DNA of 7,582 nt from contig JAIYAA010000050.1 in assembly GCA_027489295.1 (NCBI GenBank), positions 1 through 7,582 on the forward strand, written 5' to 3'. Positions within the stretch are counted from its first letter, which is position 1. The number at the start of each line of letters is the position of its first letter. The DNA is from Sphingomonadales bacterium. GTDB taxonomy: Bacteria > Pseudomonadota > Alphaproteobacteria > Sphingomonadales > Sphingomonadaceae. Below, one piece after another: positions 1 through 5,820 of this stretch. Below the pieces are notes generated by a model, which ran no database searches, was not told where the DNA came from, and worked only from the letters and a program-made list of their open reading frames with translations. A program made the position numbers and the translations under genes.

Positions 1-385
1 CCGACGTCCTGGCGAATTCGGAAAGGCCGAACCGTTCGAGCAGCACCTTGCCCTCGGCGCGCGCGTCCGCCGCGGCCATGCCCTTCAGCCGCCCGAAATA
101 GACGATCGTGTCGATCGCCGTCATCGATCGGTACAGGCCGCGCTCCTCGGGCAGGAAGCCGAGCAGGGCGCTGTTGCCGCGCCCCGGCGCCCGGCCCAGC
201 ACGGCGATCGTCCCTGCATCGGGGCGCAGGATGTCGAGCACCATGCGCAGCGAGGTCGTCTTGCCGGCGCCATTGCCGCCCAGAAACCCGAACACTTCAC
301 CGGCCTCGACCGAGAAGCTCAGATCCTCCACCGCCGTGAAGGCACCGAAGTGCTTGGCCACGTTCTGCAGGCGCAACGCTTCCAT
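1..385 (-). CDS. ABC transporter ATP-binding subunit, NatA-like (partial, N-terminal 128 residues)
   Basis: Cytoplasmic ATPase subunit of a probable ABC-2-type exporter. The ATG lies at 383-385 on the minus strand, with a strong ribosome-binding site (AGGGGG, complement of 393-398) 7 nt upstream. The reading frame stays open to the window edge, so the C-terminus is missing. Visible: beta-sheet start LRLQNVAKHFG (residues 4-14), Walker A GGNGAGKTT (36-44; the usual second residue is Pro, here Gly), and the Q-loop region in the form GFLPEERGLYRSMT (76-89). That LPEERGLY version is typical of NatA/YhaQ-like subunits, which carry a C-terminal extension and pair with an ABC-2 permease. The window ends at about residue 128, just before the expected LSKGMQ-type signature, so the signature, Walker B and any partner permease lie outside. 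The substrate cannot be told. It is transcribed divergently from the two-component system. Confidence 0.93.
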   Translation of the reverse strand, partial: MEALRLQNVAKHFGAFTAVEDLSFSVEAGEVFGFLGGNGAGKTTSLRMVLDILRPDAGTIAVLGRAPGRGNSALLGFLPEERGLYRSMTAIDTIVYFGRLKGMAAADARAEGKVLLERFGLSEFARTS

Positions 386-550
386 GACGGATCCCCCTGA
401 TCTGGCAGGGAGGCTAGCGGGTGTGTCGACCAACTACAACAGTCCAGTCGCGGCACGGAGCGCAAGCGTGTCGCCACCACGCGGTGGCGCATCGAGCGCC
501 ACGGAACCGTAACATCCGGGGCGCACCCATGCGCTTTCGGAGCGGCGCCC
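386..550. promoter_or_regulatory. Divergent intergenic region between the ABC subunit and the response regulator
   Basis: This 165-bp gap must hold the promoters of both flanking genes. It contains a perfect 7-bp dyad, CGCCACC-ACGC-GGTGGCG (472-489), which could be an operator or a small hairpin in the response-regulator leader. On the minus strand TTGTAG, 17 nt, then TAGCCT is a weak -35/-10 candidate for the ABC gene, ending roughly 30 nt before its start. I see no convincing sigma-70 promoter for the plus-strand gene. No open frame here has a credible start and coding pattern. The promoter assignments are guesses; only the dyad is seen directly. Confidence 0.4.
539..542 (+). promoter_or_regulatory. 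Ribosome-binding site that fixes the TTG start of the response regulator
   Basis: GGAG lies 8 nt before the TTG at 551. Together with the receiver-domain alignment of MHILIVEDD, this supports a non-ATG start. The ATG at 529 is out of frame and would read into an arginine-rich nonsense peptide. Confidence 0.6.
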
Positions 551-1231
551 TTGCACATTCTCATCGTCGAAGACGATCCGGTGATCGCGGATCACATCCT
601 TGCCGGCCTGCACCAGCACGGCCATGACGTCACTCTCGCCCGCAGCGGCGGGGAGGCGCTGGCCGCGTTCGAGCCGTCGGCGCACGACGCGATCGTGCTG
701 GATCGCCTGCTGCCCGATACCAACGGCCTCGCCATCCTCGATCGGCTGCGCAGCAAGGGCAGCACGGTGCCGGTGCTGATCCTCAGCGCGCTGGGATCGG
801 TGAACGATCGCATCGAGGGGCTGCGCGTCGGTGCCGACGATTACCTGACCAAGCCCTTCGACATCGACGAACTGGCCGCGCGGCTCGCGGCGATCGCGCG
901 CCGCACCCAGCCCCGGCCCGAGGGCGCGCGGATCGAGGTGGGCAGGCTCCAGCTCGATCCTGCCGGCCACCGCGCCAGCTTCCGCGACGCTGCGCTGGTG
1001 CTCAACCGCAAGCAATATTCGCTGCTGGCGCATCTGATGTGCAACGCCGATCGTCTGGTGACCCGCTCGATGCTGCTCGAGCGCGTCTGGGCCTATCGCT
1101 TCTCGCCGACCACCAACATCGTCGAGAGCAACATGAGCCGACTGCGCGCGGCGTTGCTCGATCTCGGTTGCGACCCGATCGAGACGCAGCGGGGGGCGGG
1201 CTATATCCTCCGGTCCGACCGATGCCTCTGA
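551..1231 (+). CDS. OmpR/PhoB-family response regulator
   Basis: A 226-residue DNA-binding response regulator, the cytoplasmic output partner of the kinase that follows. The receiver domain (about 1-115) has the acidic pocket E7-D8-D9, the phospho-acceptor D51 in DRLLP, S79 at the conserved Ser/Thr site, and K101 followed by P102 in LTKPF. The C-terminal winged-helix domain (about 128-223) shows the usual layout, with LNRKQYSLLAHLM, a recognition-helix region TNIVESNMSRLRAAL and the closing wing GAGYIL. The start is TTG at 551: it gives the standard N-terminus MHILIVEDD, has GGAG (539-542) 8 nt upstream, and no in-frame ATG precedes it. The nearby ATG at 529 is in another frame. The stop overlaps the kinase start by 10 bp, so the two are probably translationally coupled. 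Length is normal for the family. Targets are unknown; autoregulation through the 472-489 dyad is possible. Confidence 0.95.
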   Translation: MHILIVEDDPVIADHILAGLHQHGHDVTLARSGGEALAAFEPSAHDAIVLDRLLPDTNGLAILDRLRSKGSTVPVLILSALGSVNDRIEGLRVGADDYLTKPFDIDELAARLAAIARRTQPRPEGARIEVGRLQLDPAGHRASFRDAALVLNRKQYSLLAHLMCNADRLVTRSMLLERVWAYRFSPTTNIVESNMSRLRAALLDLGCDPIETQRGAGYILRSDRCL

Positions 1232-2613
1232 CGCCGCGGCTGGCGGCGCCACGCGGCGGGGTGGGGCGGCTGGCGATCCAGGCGGGCATCGCCTTCGCGC
1301 TGGCGATGGCGGCGGTGGGGATGATCGCGTTCAGCGCCGCCGACGCCTGGGTGTCGAGCCGGATAGACGCGTCGCTGCGCTACCATACGGCCAAATATCT
1401 CGCGCCGCCGGACGGCCACCGCGTCACCGATACGGAACTGATCGAGCGGATCACGGACTGGCAGCGCCGCAAGGTGCTGAGCGAGCGGACCTATCTGCTG
1501 TTCGATGCGCAAGGGCGGCGGCTGGCAGGCCGTCTGGAACTCGCGCCACCCGCGCCGGGACTGACCGATGTCAGCTTCTATGGCGGCGGTCGGTCGCCCC
1601 AGACCGGCCGGGCGATGGCGACACGGACGCCGGGCGGCAGCCTGTTCGTGATCGTCCAGCACAGCGAGGCGGCGGAAAACCTCCACGCGCTGCTGCCCAG
1701 CGTGGTATTGCTGATCTCGCTCGTCGCGGTGGTGATGGGGGTTTCCGCAACGCTGTTGTTCGCGCGGCTCACTGCCAACCGGTTGCTGGAAACGCAGAGC
1801 GCCGCCGATGCCATCGCGGCCGGCGATCTCAGCCGGCGCATTCCTACCGACCGGCTGGACGGGATGTTCGCGGTGCAGGCGCACAGCCTCAACCGCATGC
1901 TCGACCGGATGGAGGAACTGGTGCGCGCGCAGCAGCTGTTTTCCAGCAACCTCGCGCACGATCTGCGCACGCCGCTGACCCGGCTGCGGACACTGCTCGC
2001 GCAGGGCGCCGGCGGGCGACCGGTGCCGTTCGAGCGGGCCGAGCGCGAATGCGCCGCCATCATCGCCATCTTCGACGCGCTGCTCCGCCTTGCCGAAATC
2101 GAGACCGGGCGGCTGCCAAGCGCGATGGCGCCGCTGCCGCTCCGCCCGCTGATCGAGGATGTGGCGGACACGATGGAGCCGGTGCTGGCCGATCATGGCG
2201 GCCGGCTCGAGGTCGGCCGACTCGACGACGTGACCGTCACCGGCGATGCCGATCTGCTCAACCAGCTGCTGGTCAACCTGCTGGAGAATGTCGCGACGCA
2301 CACCCCCGCCGGCACCAGCGCCTGTCTGTCGCTGGAGCGGGACGAGGAGGGGGCGGTGATCACGATCCGCGACGACGGACCCGGCCTCGCGCCGGGCGAT
2401 CATGCCCGTGTCGTACGGCCCTTCGAGCGCGGGGCGGCGGCGGGGGATGTGCGCGGCAGCGGGCTGGGGCTCGCCATCGCGCAGGCGATCGTGCGCTTCC
2501 ATCAGGGCCGGCTCGATCTGGGCGATGCGGCGCCGGGCCTGGTGGTGCGTGTGCGGATCCCGGCGAACGATCCGGTCAGCGCAGCCGCGCCCGCCGGCCC
2601 CGCCGCAGCCTGA
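1222..2613 (+). CDS. Membrane sensor histidine kinase (HAMP-HisKA-HATPase)
   Basis: A 463-residue inner-membrane kinase that should phosphorylate the upstream response regulator. In order: TM helix 1 (about 18-39), a periplasmic sensor region of about 118 residues (40-158) with no motif I recognise, TM helix 2 (about 159-181), HAMP (about 182-235), and HisKA with phospho-acceptor H246 in NLAHDLRTPLTRLR. The ATPase domain has the N box N352 and N356 (NLLEN), the G1 box DDGPGL (384-389), an F-box-like RPFERG (399-404) and the G2 box GSGLGLA (412-418). The HD rather than HE after the histidine is a common variant. All catalytic residues are present. The start chosen is ATG 1222, overlapping the regulator stop by 10 bp; the frame is open back to 1039, but that stretch lies inside the regulator and is not plausible protein. 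No strong ribosome-binding site is visible, which fits coupled translation. The C-terminal tail (451-463) is Ala/Pro-rich. The ligand is unknown. Confidence 0.95.
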   Translation: MPLTPRLAAPRGGVGRLAIQAGIAFALAMAAVGMIAFSAADAWVSSRIDASLRYHTAKYLAPPDGHRVTDTELIERITDWQRRKVLSERTYLLFDAQGRRLAGRLELAPPAPGLTDVSFYGGGRSPQTGRAMATRTPGGSLFVIVQHSEAAENLHALLPSVVLLISLVAVVMGVSATLLFARLTANRLLETQSAADAIAAGDLSRRIPTDRLDGMFAVQAHSLNRMLDRMEELVRAQQLFSSNLAHDLRTPLTRLRTLLAQGAGGRPVPFERAERECAAIIAIFDALLRLAEIETGRLPSAMAPLPLRPLIEDVADTMEPVLADHGGRLEVGRLDDVTVTGDADLLNQLLVNLLENVATHTPAGTSACLSLERDEEGAVITIRDDGPGLAPGDHARVVRPFERGAAAGDVRGSGLGLAIAQAIVRFHQGRLDLGDAAPGLVVRVRIPANDPVSAAAPAGPAAA

Positions 2614-2941
2614 GCGCCATCGACAGGTACATCCAGAAGCCCGAGGCGGCGAAGAACAGCAGCGCCAGGCCCCCCGCCAGGTTGAGCGCGATGCCCACCG
2701 GGCCGAGCGACTCGCCGGAGTGCAGATGCTTCACCCAGCGGTTCCAGCTGCGCATCGCGCTTTGCGGCTTCTGCGCAGGCTTGGCGTCCGTCGGTGCCTT
2801 GGCCTCCTGGCCGTCCTTCGGCGCCGTCGCGGCGGGACGCGTATCGAGCAGCGAGGTCACCTGCGTGGCGACGCCGGTCAGCGCCAGCACGAACAGGATC
2901 AGCGCGAACCAGGGAGCGAAAAACTTGTGCCAGCGGCGCAT
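2576..2941 (-). CDS. Small PepSY-associated two-helix membrane protein
   Basis: A 121-residue inner-membrane protein. The start is ATG at 2939-2941 (minus strand), with AGGAAAG (complement of 2949-2955) 7 nt upstream; the frame is open further upstream, but without a comparable ribosome-binding site. N-terminal RRWHKFFAPWFALILFVLAL (residues 2-21) continues into LTGV and is the classic first helix of PepSY_TM proteins. A 50-residue Ala/Lys/Pro-rich loop follows (31-80), ending in VKHLHSGESLG (70-80). TM helix 2 (about 82-106) has the family-typical AASGFWMYL, and the tail RLRRGRRARLR is strongly basic. The positive-inside rule puts both ends in the cytoplasm and the loop, with H72 and H74, at the periplasmic face. 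Full-size PepSY_TM proteins have four or so helices; this is a minimal version and no PepSY domain itself is visible. It is divergent from the TonB-dependent receptor and shares its control region, suggesting a role tied to uptake of the same ligand, perhaps iron. Its 3' end overlaps the kinase gene by 38 bp. Confidence 0.85.
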   Translation of the reverse strand: MRRWHKFFAPWFALILFVLALTGVATQVTSLLDTRPAATAPKDGQEAKAPTDAKPAQKPQSAMRSWNRWVKHLHSGESLGPVGIALNLAGGLALLFFAASGFWMYLSMALRLRRGRRARLR

Positions 2942-3026
2942 CGACGATCTTTCCTGCGAAACGGAACGGGGCAATCGACCCCGTGCCGCGCCCGGTGGGC
3001 TTGTGGCATGGCGACGATGACAGCGG

Positions 3027-3056
3027 GATGATGACAACATTCTAAGTTTGCAATGT
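3027..3056. promoter_or_regulatory. Possible operator: AT-rich patch with dyad, loosely Fur-like
   Basis: ACATT (3037-3041) and AATGT (3052-3056) form a perfect inverted repeat with a 10-nt spacer. The overlapping GATGATGACAACATTCT (3027-3043) resembles the GATAAT-GATAAT-C-ATTATC Fur consensus only if one base is dropped and several mismatches are allowed. The position between an uptake receptor and a PepSY-type gene suits a metal-responsive operator, but the match is weak and the identity is inferred. Confidence 0.22.
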
Positions 3057-3300
3057 AGCCGATTTCCGCCTGCTTCCACCCCCGAACGTAACAGAGGCGT
3101 CATCGGCCAGACCTAGCCGGAACGGGTACCCGGCGGCGGACCCGACCGGCGGGAAACTGGGGACAAGGGGAAGCATCGATGATTGCCAGATCGCTGGCGG
3201 CGGCCGCGCGTGCGGATCGCCGGTCGCCGTCGCGCGCCCATGGTGTCGGCCTCACCGCGGCGGAACGGCCGTGCCCAGCCCGTGAACTTCAGCCGATGAT

Positions 3301-3306
3301 GAGGAA
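3301..3306 (+). promoter_or_regulatory. Ribosome-binding site that decides the TonB-dependent receptor start
   Basis: GAGGAA lies 4 nt before ATG 3311 and places the start exactly at the beginning of a clean signal peptide. A rival site (AGGGGAAG, 3166-3173) precedes the in-frame ATG at 3179, but that start would bury the signal peptide behind 44 arginine-rich residues. Confidence 0.65.
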
Positions 3307-3310
3307 TACC

Positions 3311-5761
3311 ATGAAACTGCTTTCGTCGCGCGCCGCCCTGCTTGCCGCAGGCGCTATCCTGCTGCCGGCCGTCGCCCATGCCGGCTCCGATACCAACCCG
3401 CCCGCGCCGCCCGCCGACCAGACGAGCAGCGCGAACCAGGCCGGACAGGCGAACGACAAGCAGTCGCTCACCTCGTCGGACATCATCGTCACCGGCTCGC
3501 GCACCGCCGAGGCCGCGCCGCTCACCGTGTCGCTCGCCACCACCCAGCCGCAATCGGCAGTGGGCCGCGACTATATCGATCACGCGATCCCGACCGCGGA
3601 CTTCAACACGCTGGTGCTGCTGACCCCGGGCGTGTCGCTGTCCGGCGCCGGCAACGGCTTCGGTTTTTCCGAGACCAAGGTGACGATCCGCGGCTTCCAG
3701 GACGGCGAATACAACGTCACCTACGATTCGATCCCGTTCGCCGACACCAACAACCCGACCCACCACTCCACCGCCTTCTTCCCGTCGAACACGATCGAGA
3801 CGGTGGTGGTCGATCGCGGCCCCGGCAATGCCAGCCAGCTCGGCCAGGCGACCTATGGCGGCAACGTCAACCTCTATTCGCGCGCGGTTAGCGACAAGGC
3901 AGGCGGCCAGGCCGAGGCGATCCTGGGCAACTGGAACAGCTTCATCGCCCGCGCCGAGGTGCAGAGCGGCCGGATCGACAAGCTGGGCGGCGCGCGCTTC
4001 GTGCTGGCCGGCCAGTATCTCGAGTCCGACGGCGCGCTCACCTGGTCGCCGGTGGGCTCGAAGAACCTGTTCGGCAAGGCAGTCGTGCCGATCGGCACCG
4101 CCAACACGCTCACTGTGATGAGCACGTGGAACCGCAACTTCTACTATCAGTCGGACGTACTGAAGGGCGCGAGCTGCGGCAGCGCGACCAAGGGCGTGAC
4201 CGGCTTCGCCAATGCAGCACTCGGCACCGATGGCCAGCCGCTCACCCAGCTGACCGGCGAGAATTGTGCGGCTACCTCGCAGATCGGCGTCTATGGCAAG
4301 AATTACGGGATGGGCAACGATCCCACCCAGCAGGATTACTGGCGCTACAACCGCACCGACAAGACCACCGATTTCTCCTATCTCCGCCTGCAGACCCAGC
4401 TGGGCAGCGGCGTGTCGATGGACAATCGCGCGTACATGTACGGCTACACCAACAACACGCTGTCGGGGAACACCGGCACGGTGGTGACCGGCTTTACCGG
4501 CGCAGGCACGCCGGCCTCGCCCTACAAGGCGGTGAACGGCCCGGCGACCGACATCCTCGGCTACAACAAGCTGAACAAATACCGGGTGTTCGGCTATATC
4601 GGCCAGGTCGATTACGATTTCGGGCTGGGCAAGCTGCGCGTCGGCGGCTGGTACGAATATGCCGTGACCGACCGGCACAATTTCAACCTGGATCGCACCA
4701 CCGGCCTGCCGAGCTTCAACGAGAAGTTCAACAACGGCAGCGGCACCGCCGCCGCCAATGCACTGCCGCCGATCACCCAGGCGAACATCAACTTCGTCCA
4801 GCATTCGACCTGGAACCAGTATCAGCTGTTCGGCGAGCTGGAGATCCGGCCGGTCGACGGCGTGTCGATCACCCCGGGCGTGAAGTATGTCCACTTCACC
4901 CGCGGCGTCGATGCCGCGCTGAACCAGAAGACCCGTGCCCCGCTCGACACCAGCGCCACCTGGACCAAGACGCTGCCGTTCCTCACCGCCAACTGGCGGG
5001 TGGCGCCTAGCTGGTCCTTCTACGGCCAATATGCGCAGGGCATGTATGTGCCCGACCTGTCGAGCTTCTACTCGGCCTCGGGCAGCCTCTCCACCGCGCT
5101 CGACGCGCTCAGGCCGCAGACCACGACCAACTATCAGGTCGGCACCGTCTGGCACGGCGCCAAGGTGTCGCTCGATGCCGATGCCTATATCATCGACGTC
5201 AACAACAAGATCGGCACCTGCACCACGGTAGGCTGCGACACGACGCTGCTCGTGAATGTCGGCCAGGTCCACTACAAGGGCGTCGAGGGCGGGGTGAGCA
5301 TCATGCCGCTCCATGGGCTGACGCTGTTCGCCAATGGTTCGTACAACTACGCCCACAGCGTGACGACCGACGCGCAGATCTCGAAGGCGCCGTTCTCAAC
5401 GGCGGCGGCGGGGTTCGTCTACGCCAAGAACGGCTTCCGCCTGTCGTTCGATCAGAAGGTCACCGGGCCGCAATATGCCAGCGAGTTCAGTGGCGCGCCG
5501 GGCGCGCGGCTCTATCGGATCCGTCCGTACGGCATCGGCACCGCGTCGGTGAGTCAGGACATCGGCCAGCATCTGCGGCTAGGGGCAACCGTTTCGAACG
5601 TGTTCAACAGCCGGGCGATCACCTCGATCGCAACCAGCGGCTCGGGCGCGCCGACGACGACGGTCAACGGCACCGCCTACCAGACCGGCTATGGACAGGG
5701 CGACCAGTTCAGCTTCCTGCCGCCGCGCTCGTTCCTGGTGGACATGCGCGTGAAGTTCTGA
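3311..5761 (+). CDS. TonB-dependent outer-membrane receptor
   Basis: An 816-residue outer-membrane transporter that uses TonB-ExbBD energy to import a ligand. The Sec signal peptide covers residues 1-24, with cleavage predicted after AHA. A Pro/Gln/Ser-rich spacer (25-53) leads to the TonB-box region SDIIVTGSR (56-64). The plug (about 70-190) has TPGVSL (105-110), TIRGF (125-129), the loop DTNNPTHHST (145-154) and VVVDRGPG (165-172). The 22-strand-type barrel fills the rest and ends in FLVDMRVKF, with the terminal Phe needed for outer-membrane assembly. Cys pairs C289/C319 and C637/C642 lie in likely extracellular loops and may form disulfides. No N-terminal STN signalling domain is present, so it is a plain transporter rather than a FecA-type transducer. 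The start at ATG 3311 is chosen by ribosome-binding site and signal peptide; 3179, 3296 and 3299 are alternatives. The substrate is not assigned: iron-siderophore is the default guess, but another metal chelate, vitamin or sugar is possible. A strong terminator follows 24 bp after the stop. Confidence 0.95.
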   Translation: MKLLSSRAALLAAGAILLPAVAHAGSDTNPPAPPADQTSSANQAGQANDKQSLTSSDIIVTGSRTAEAAPLTVSLATTQPQSAVGRDYIDHAIPTADFNTLVLLTPGVSLSGAGNGFGFSETKVTIRGFQDGEYNVTYDSIPFADTNNPTHHSTAFFPSNTIETVVVDRGPGNASQLGQATYGGNVNLYSRAVSDKAGGQAEAILGNWNSFIARAEVQSGRIDKLGGARFVLAGQYLESDGALTWSPVGSKNLFGKAVVPIGTANTLTVMSTWNRNFYYQSDVLKGASCGSATKGVTGFANAALGTDGQPLTQLTGENCAATSQIGVYGKNYGMGNDPTQQDYWRYNRTDKTTDFSYLRLQTQLGSGVSMDNRAYMYGYTNNTLSGNTGTVVTGFTGAGTPASPYKAVNGPATDILGYNKLNKYRVFGYIGQVDYDFGLGKLRVGGWYEYAVTDRHNFNLDRTTGLPSFNEKFNNGSGTAAANALPPITQANINFVQHSTWNQYQLFGELEIRPVDGVSITPGVKYVHFTRGVDAALNQKTRAPLDTSATWTKTLPFLTANWRVAPSWSFYGQYAQGMYVPDLSSFYSASGSLSTALDALRPQTTTNYQVGTVWHGAKVSLDADAYIIDVNNKIGTCTTVGCDTTLLVNVGQVHYKGVEGGVSIMPLHGLTLFANGSYNYAHSVTTDAQISKAPFSTAAAGFVYAKNGFRLSFDQKVTGPQYASEFSGAPGARLYRIRPYGIGTASVSQDIGQHLRLGATVSNVFNSRAITSIATSGSGAPTTTVNGTAYQTGYGQGDQFSFLPPRSFLVDMRVKF

Positions 5762-5785
5762 AGCGCGTAGGCGCAAGGAGAGGGA

Positions 5786-5820
5786 GGGCCGCCGGGGCAA
5801 CCCGGCGGCCCTTTTCGTTT
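5786..5820 (+). terminator. Rho-independent terminator of the receptor gene
   Basis: A perfect 11-bp stem, GGGCCGCCGGG (5786-5796) with CCCGGCGGCCC (5801-5811), is closed by a GCAA (GNRA-type) tetraloop and followed by TTTTCGTTT (5812-5820). It starts 24 bp after the receptor stop. The last two bases of the T-rich tail belong to the stop codon of the convergent RND gene. On the minus strand the same hairpin is followed by TCCCTCTCC, not a T run, so it should terminate mainly the receptor transcript. Confidence 0.92.

Larger units (their letters stand above)
2942..3310. promoter_or_regulatory. Divergent control region between the PepSY-type gene and the TonB-dependent receptor
   Basis: A 369-bp stretch without a credible independent gene. 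It holds the ribosome-binding site of the PepSY-type gene (2949-2955), an AT-rich patch around 3027-3056 in otherwise very G+C-rich DNA, a perfect 10-bp palindrome CGGGTACCCG (3123-3132), and the receptor's ribosome-binding site (3301-3306). Within the patch, ATTCTA at 3039-3044 reads TAGAAT on the minus strand, a possible -10 for the PepSY-type gene with no good -35. From 3179 to 3310 the receptor frame is open with no stop. I looked for a cobalamin riboswitch, as expected before some receptors, and saw no B12-box sequence. Confidence 0.4.

Noticed and set aside
108..512. A 134-codon plus-strand open frame at the left end.
   Set aside because: It is antisense to the ABC ATPase gene with its clear Walker A and Q-loop, and it is a Ser/Pro/Arg-rich shadow.
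1039..1221. An upstream extension of the kinase frame to ATG 1039.
   Set aside because: It adds 61 Arg/Ala-rich residues that overlap the regulator in another frame. ATG 1222 gives a normal kinase N-terminus just before TM helix 1.
434..1252. A 272-codon open frame on the minus strand, antisense to the response regulator.
   Set aside because: It would overlap the whole regulator and the divergent promoter region; its composition is that of a shadow frame.
1201..2502. A 433-codon open frame on the minus strand, antisense to the kinase.
   Set aside because: The opposite strand holds a kinase with every catalytic box. The antisense product is Arg/Gln/His-rich low-complexity sequence with no ribosome-binding site or domain.
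2942..3103. An N-terminal extension of the PepSY-type protein to 3103.
   Set aside because: The extra residues are Arg/Ser-rich without family resemblance, whereas ATG 2939-2941 has a good ribosome-binding site and begins exactly at the conserved helix motif.
3100..3310. A cobalamin riboswitch before the receptor.
   Set aside because: Some G-rich segments (for example GGCGGGAAACTGGGG near 3148) recall parts of it, but the B12 box and the conserved core order are absent.
3113..5356. A 747-codon open frame on the minus strand, antisense to the receptor.
   Set aside because: It is the mirror of the receptor's codon pattern in G+C-rich DNA. The product is rich in Arg, Gly, Ala, His and Val with no recognisable domain, while the plus strand encodes a complete receptor with signal peptide, plug and barrel.
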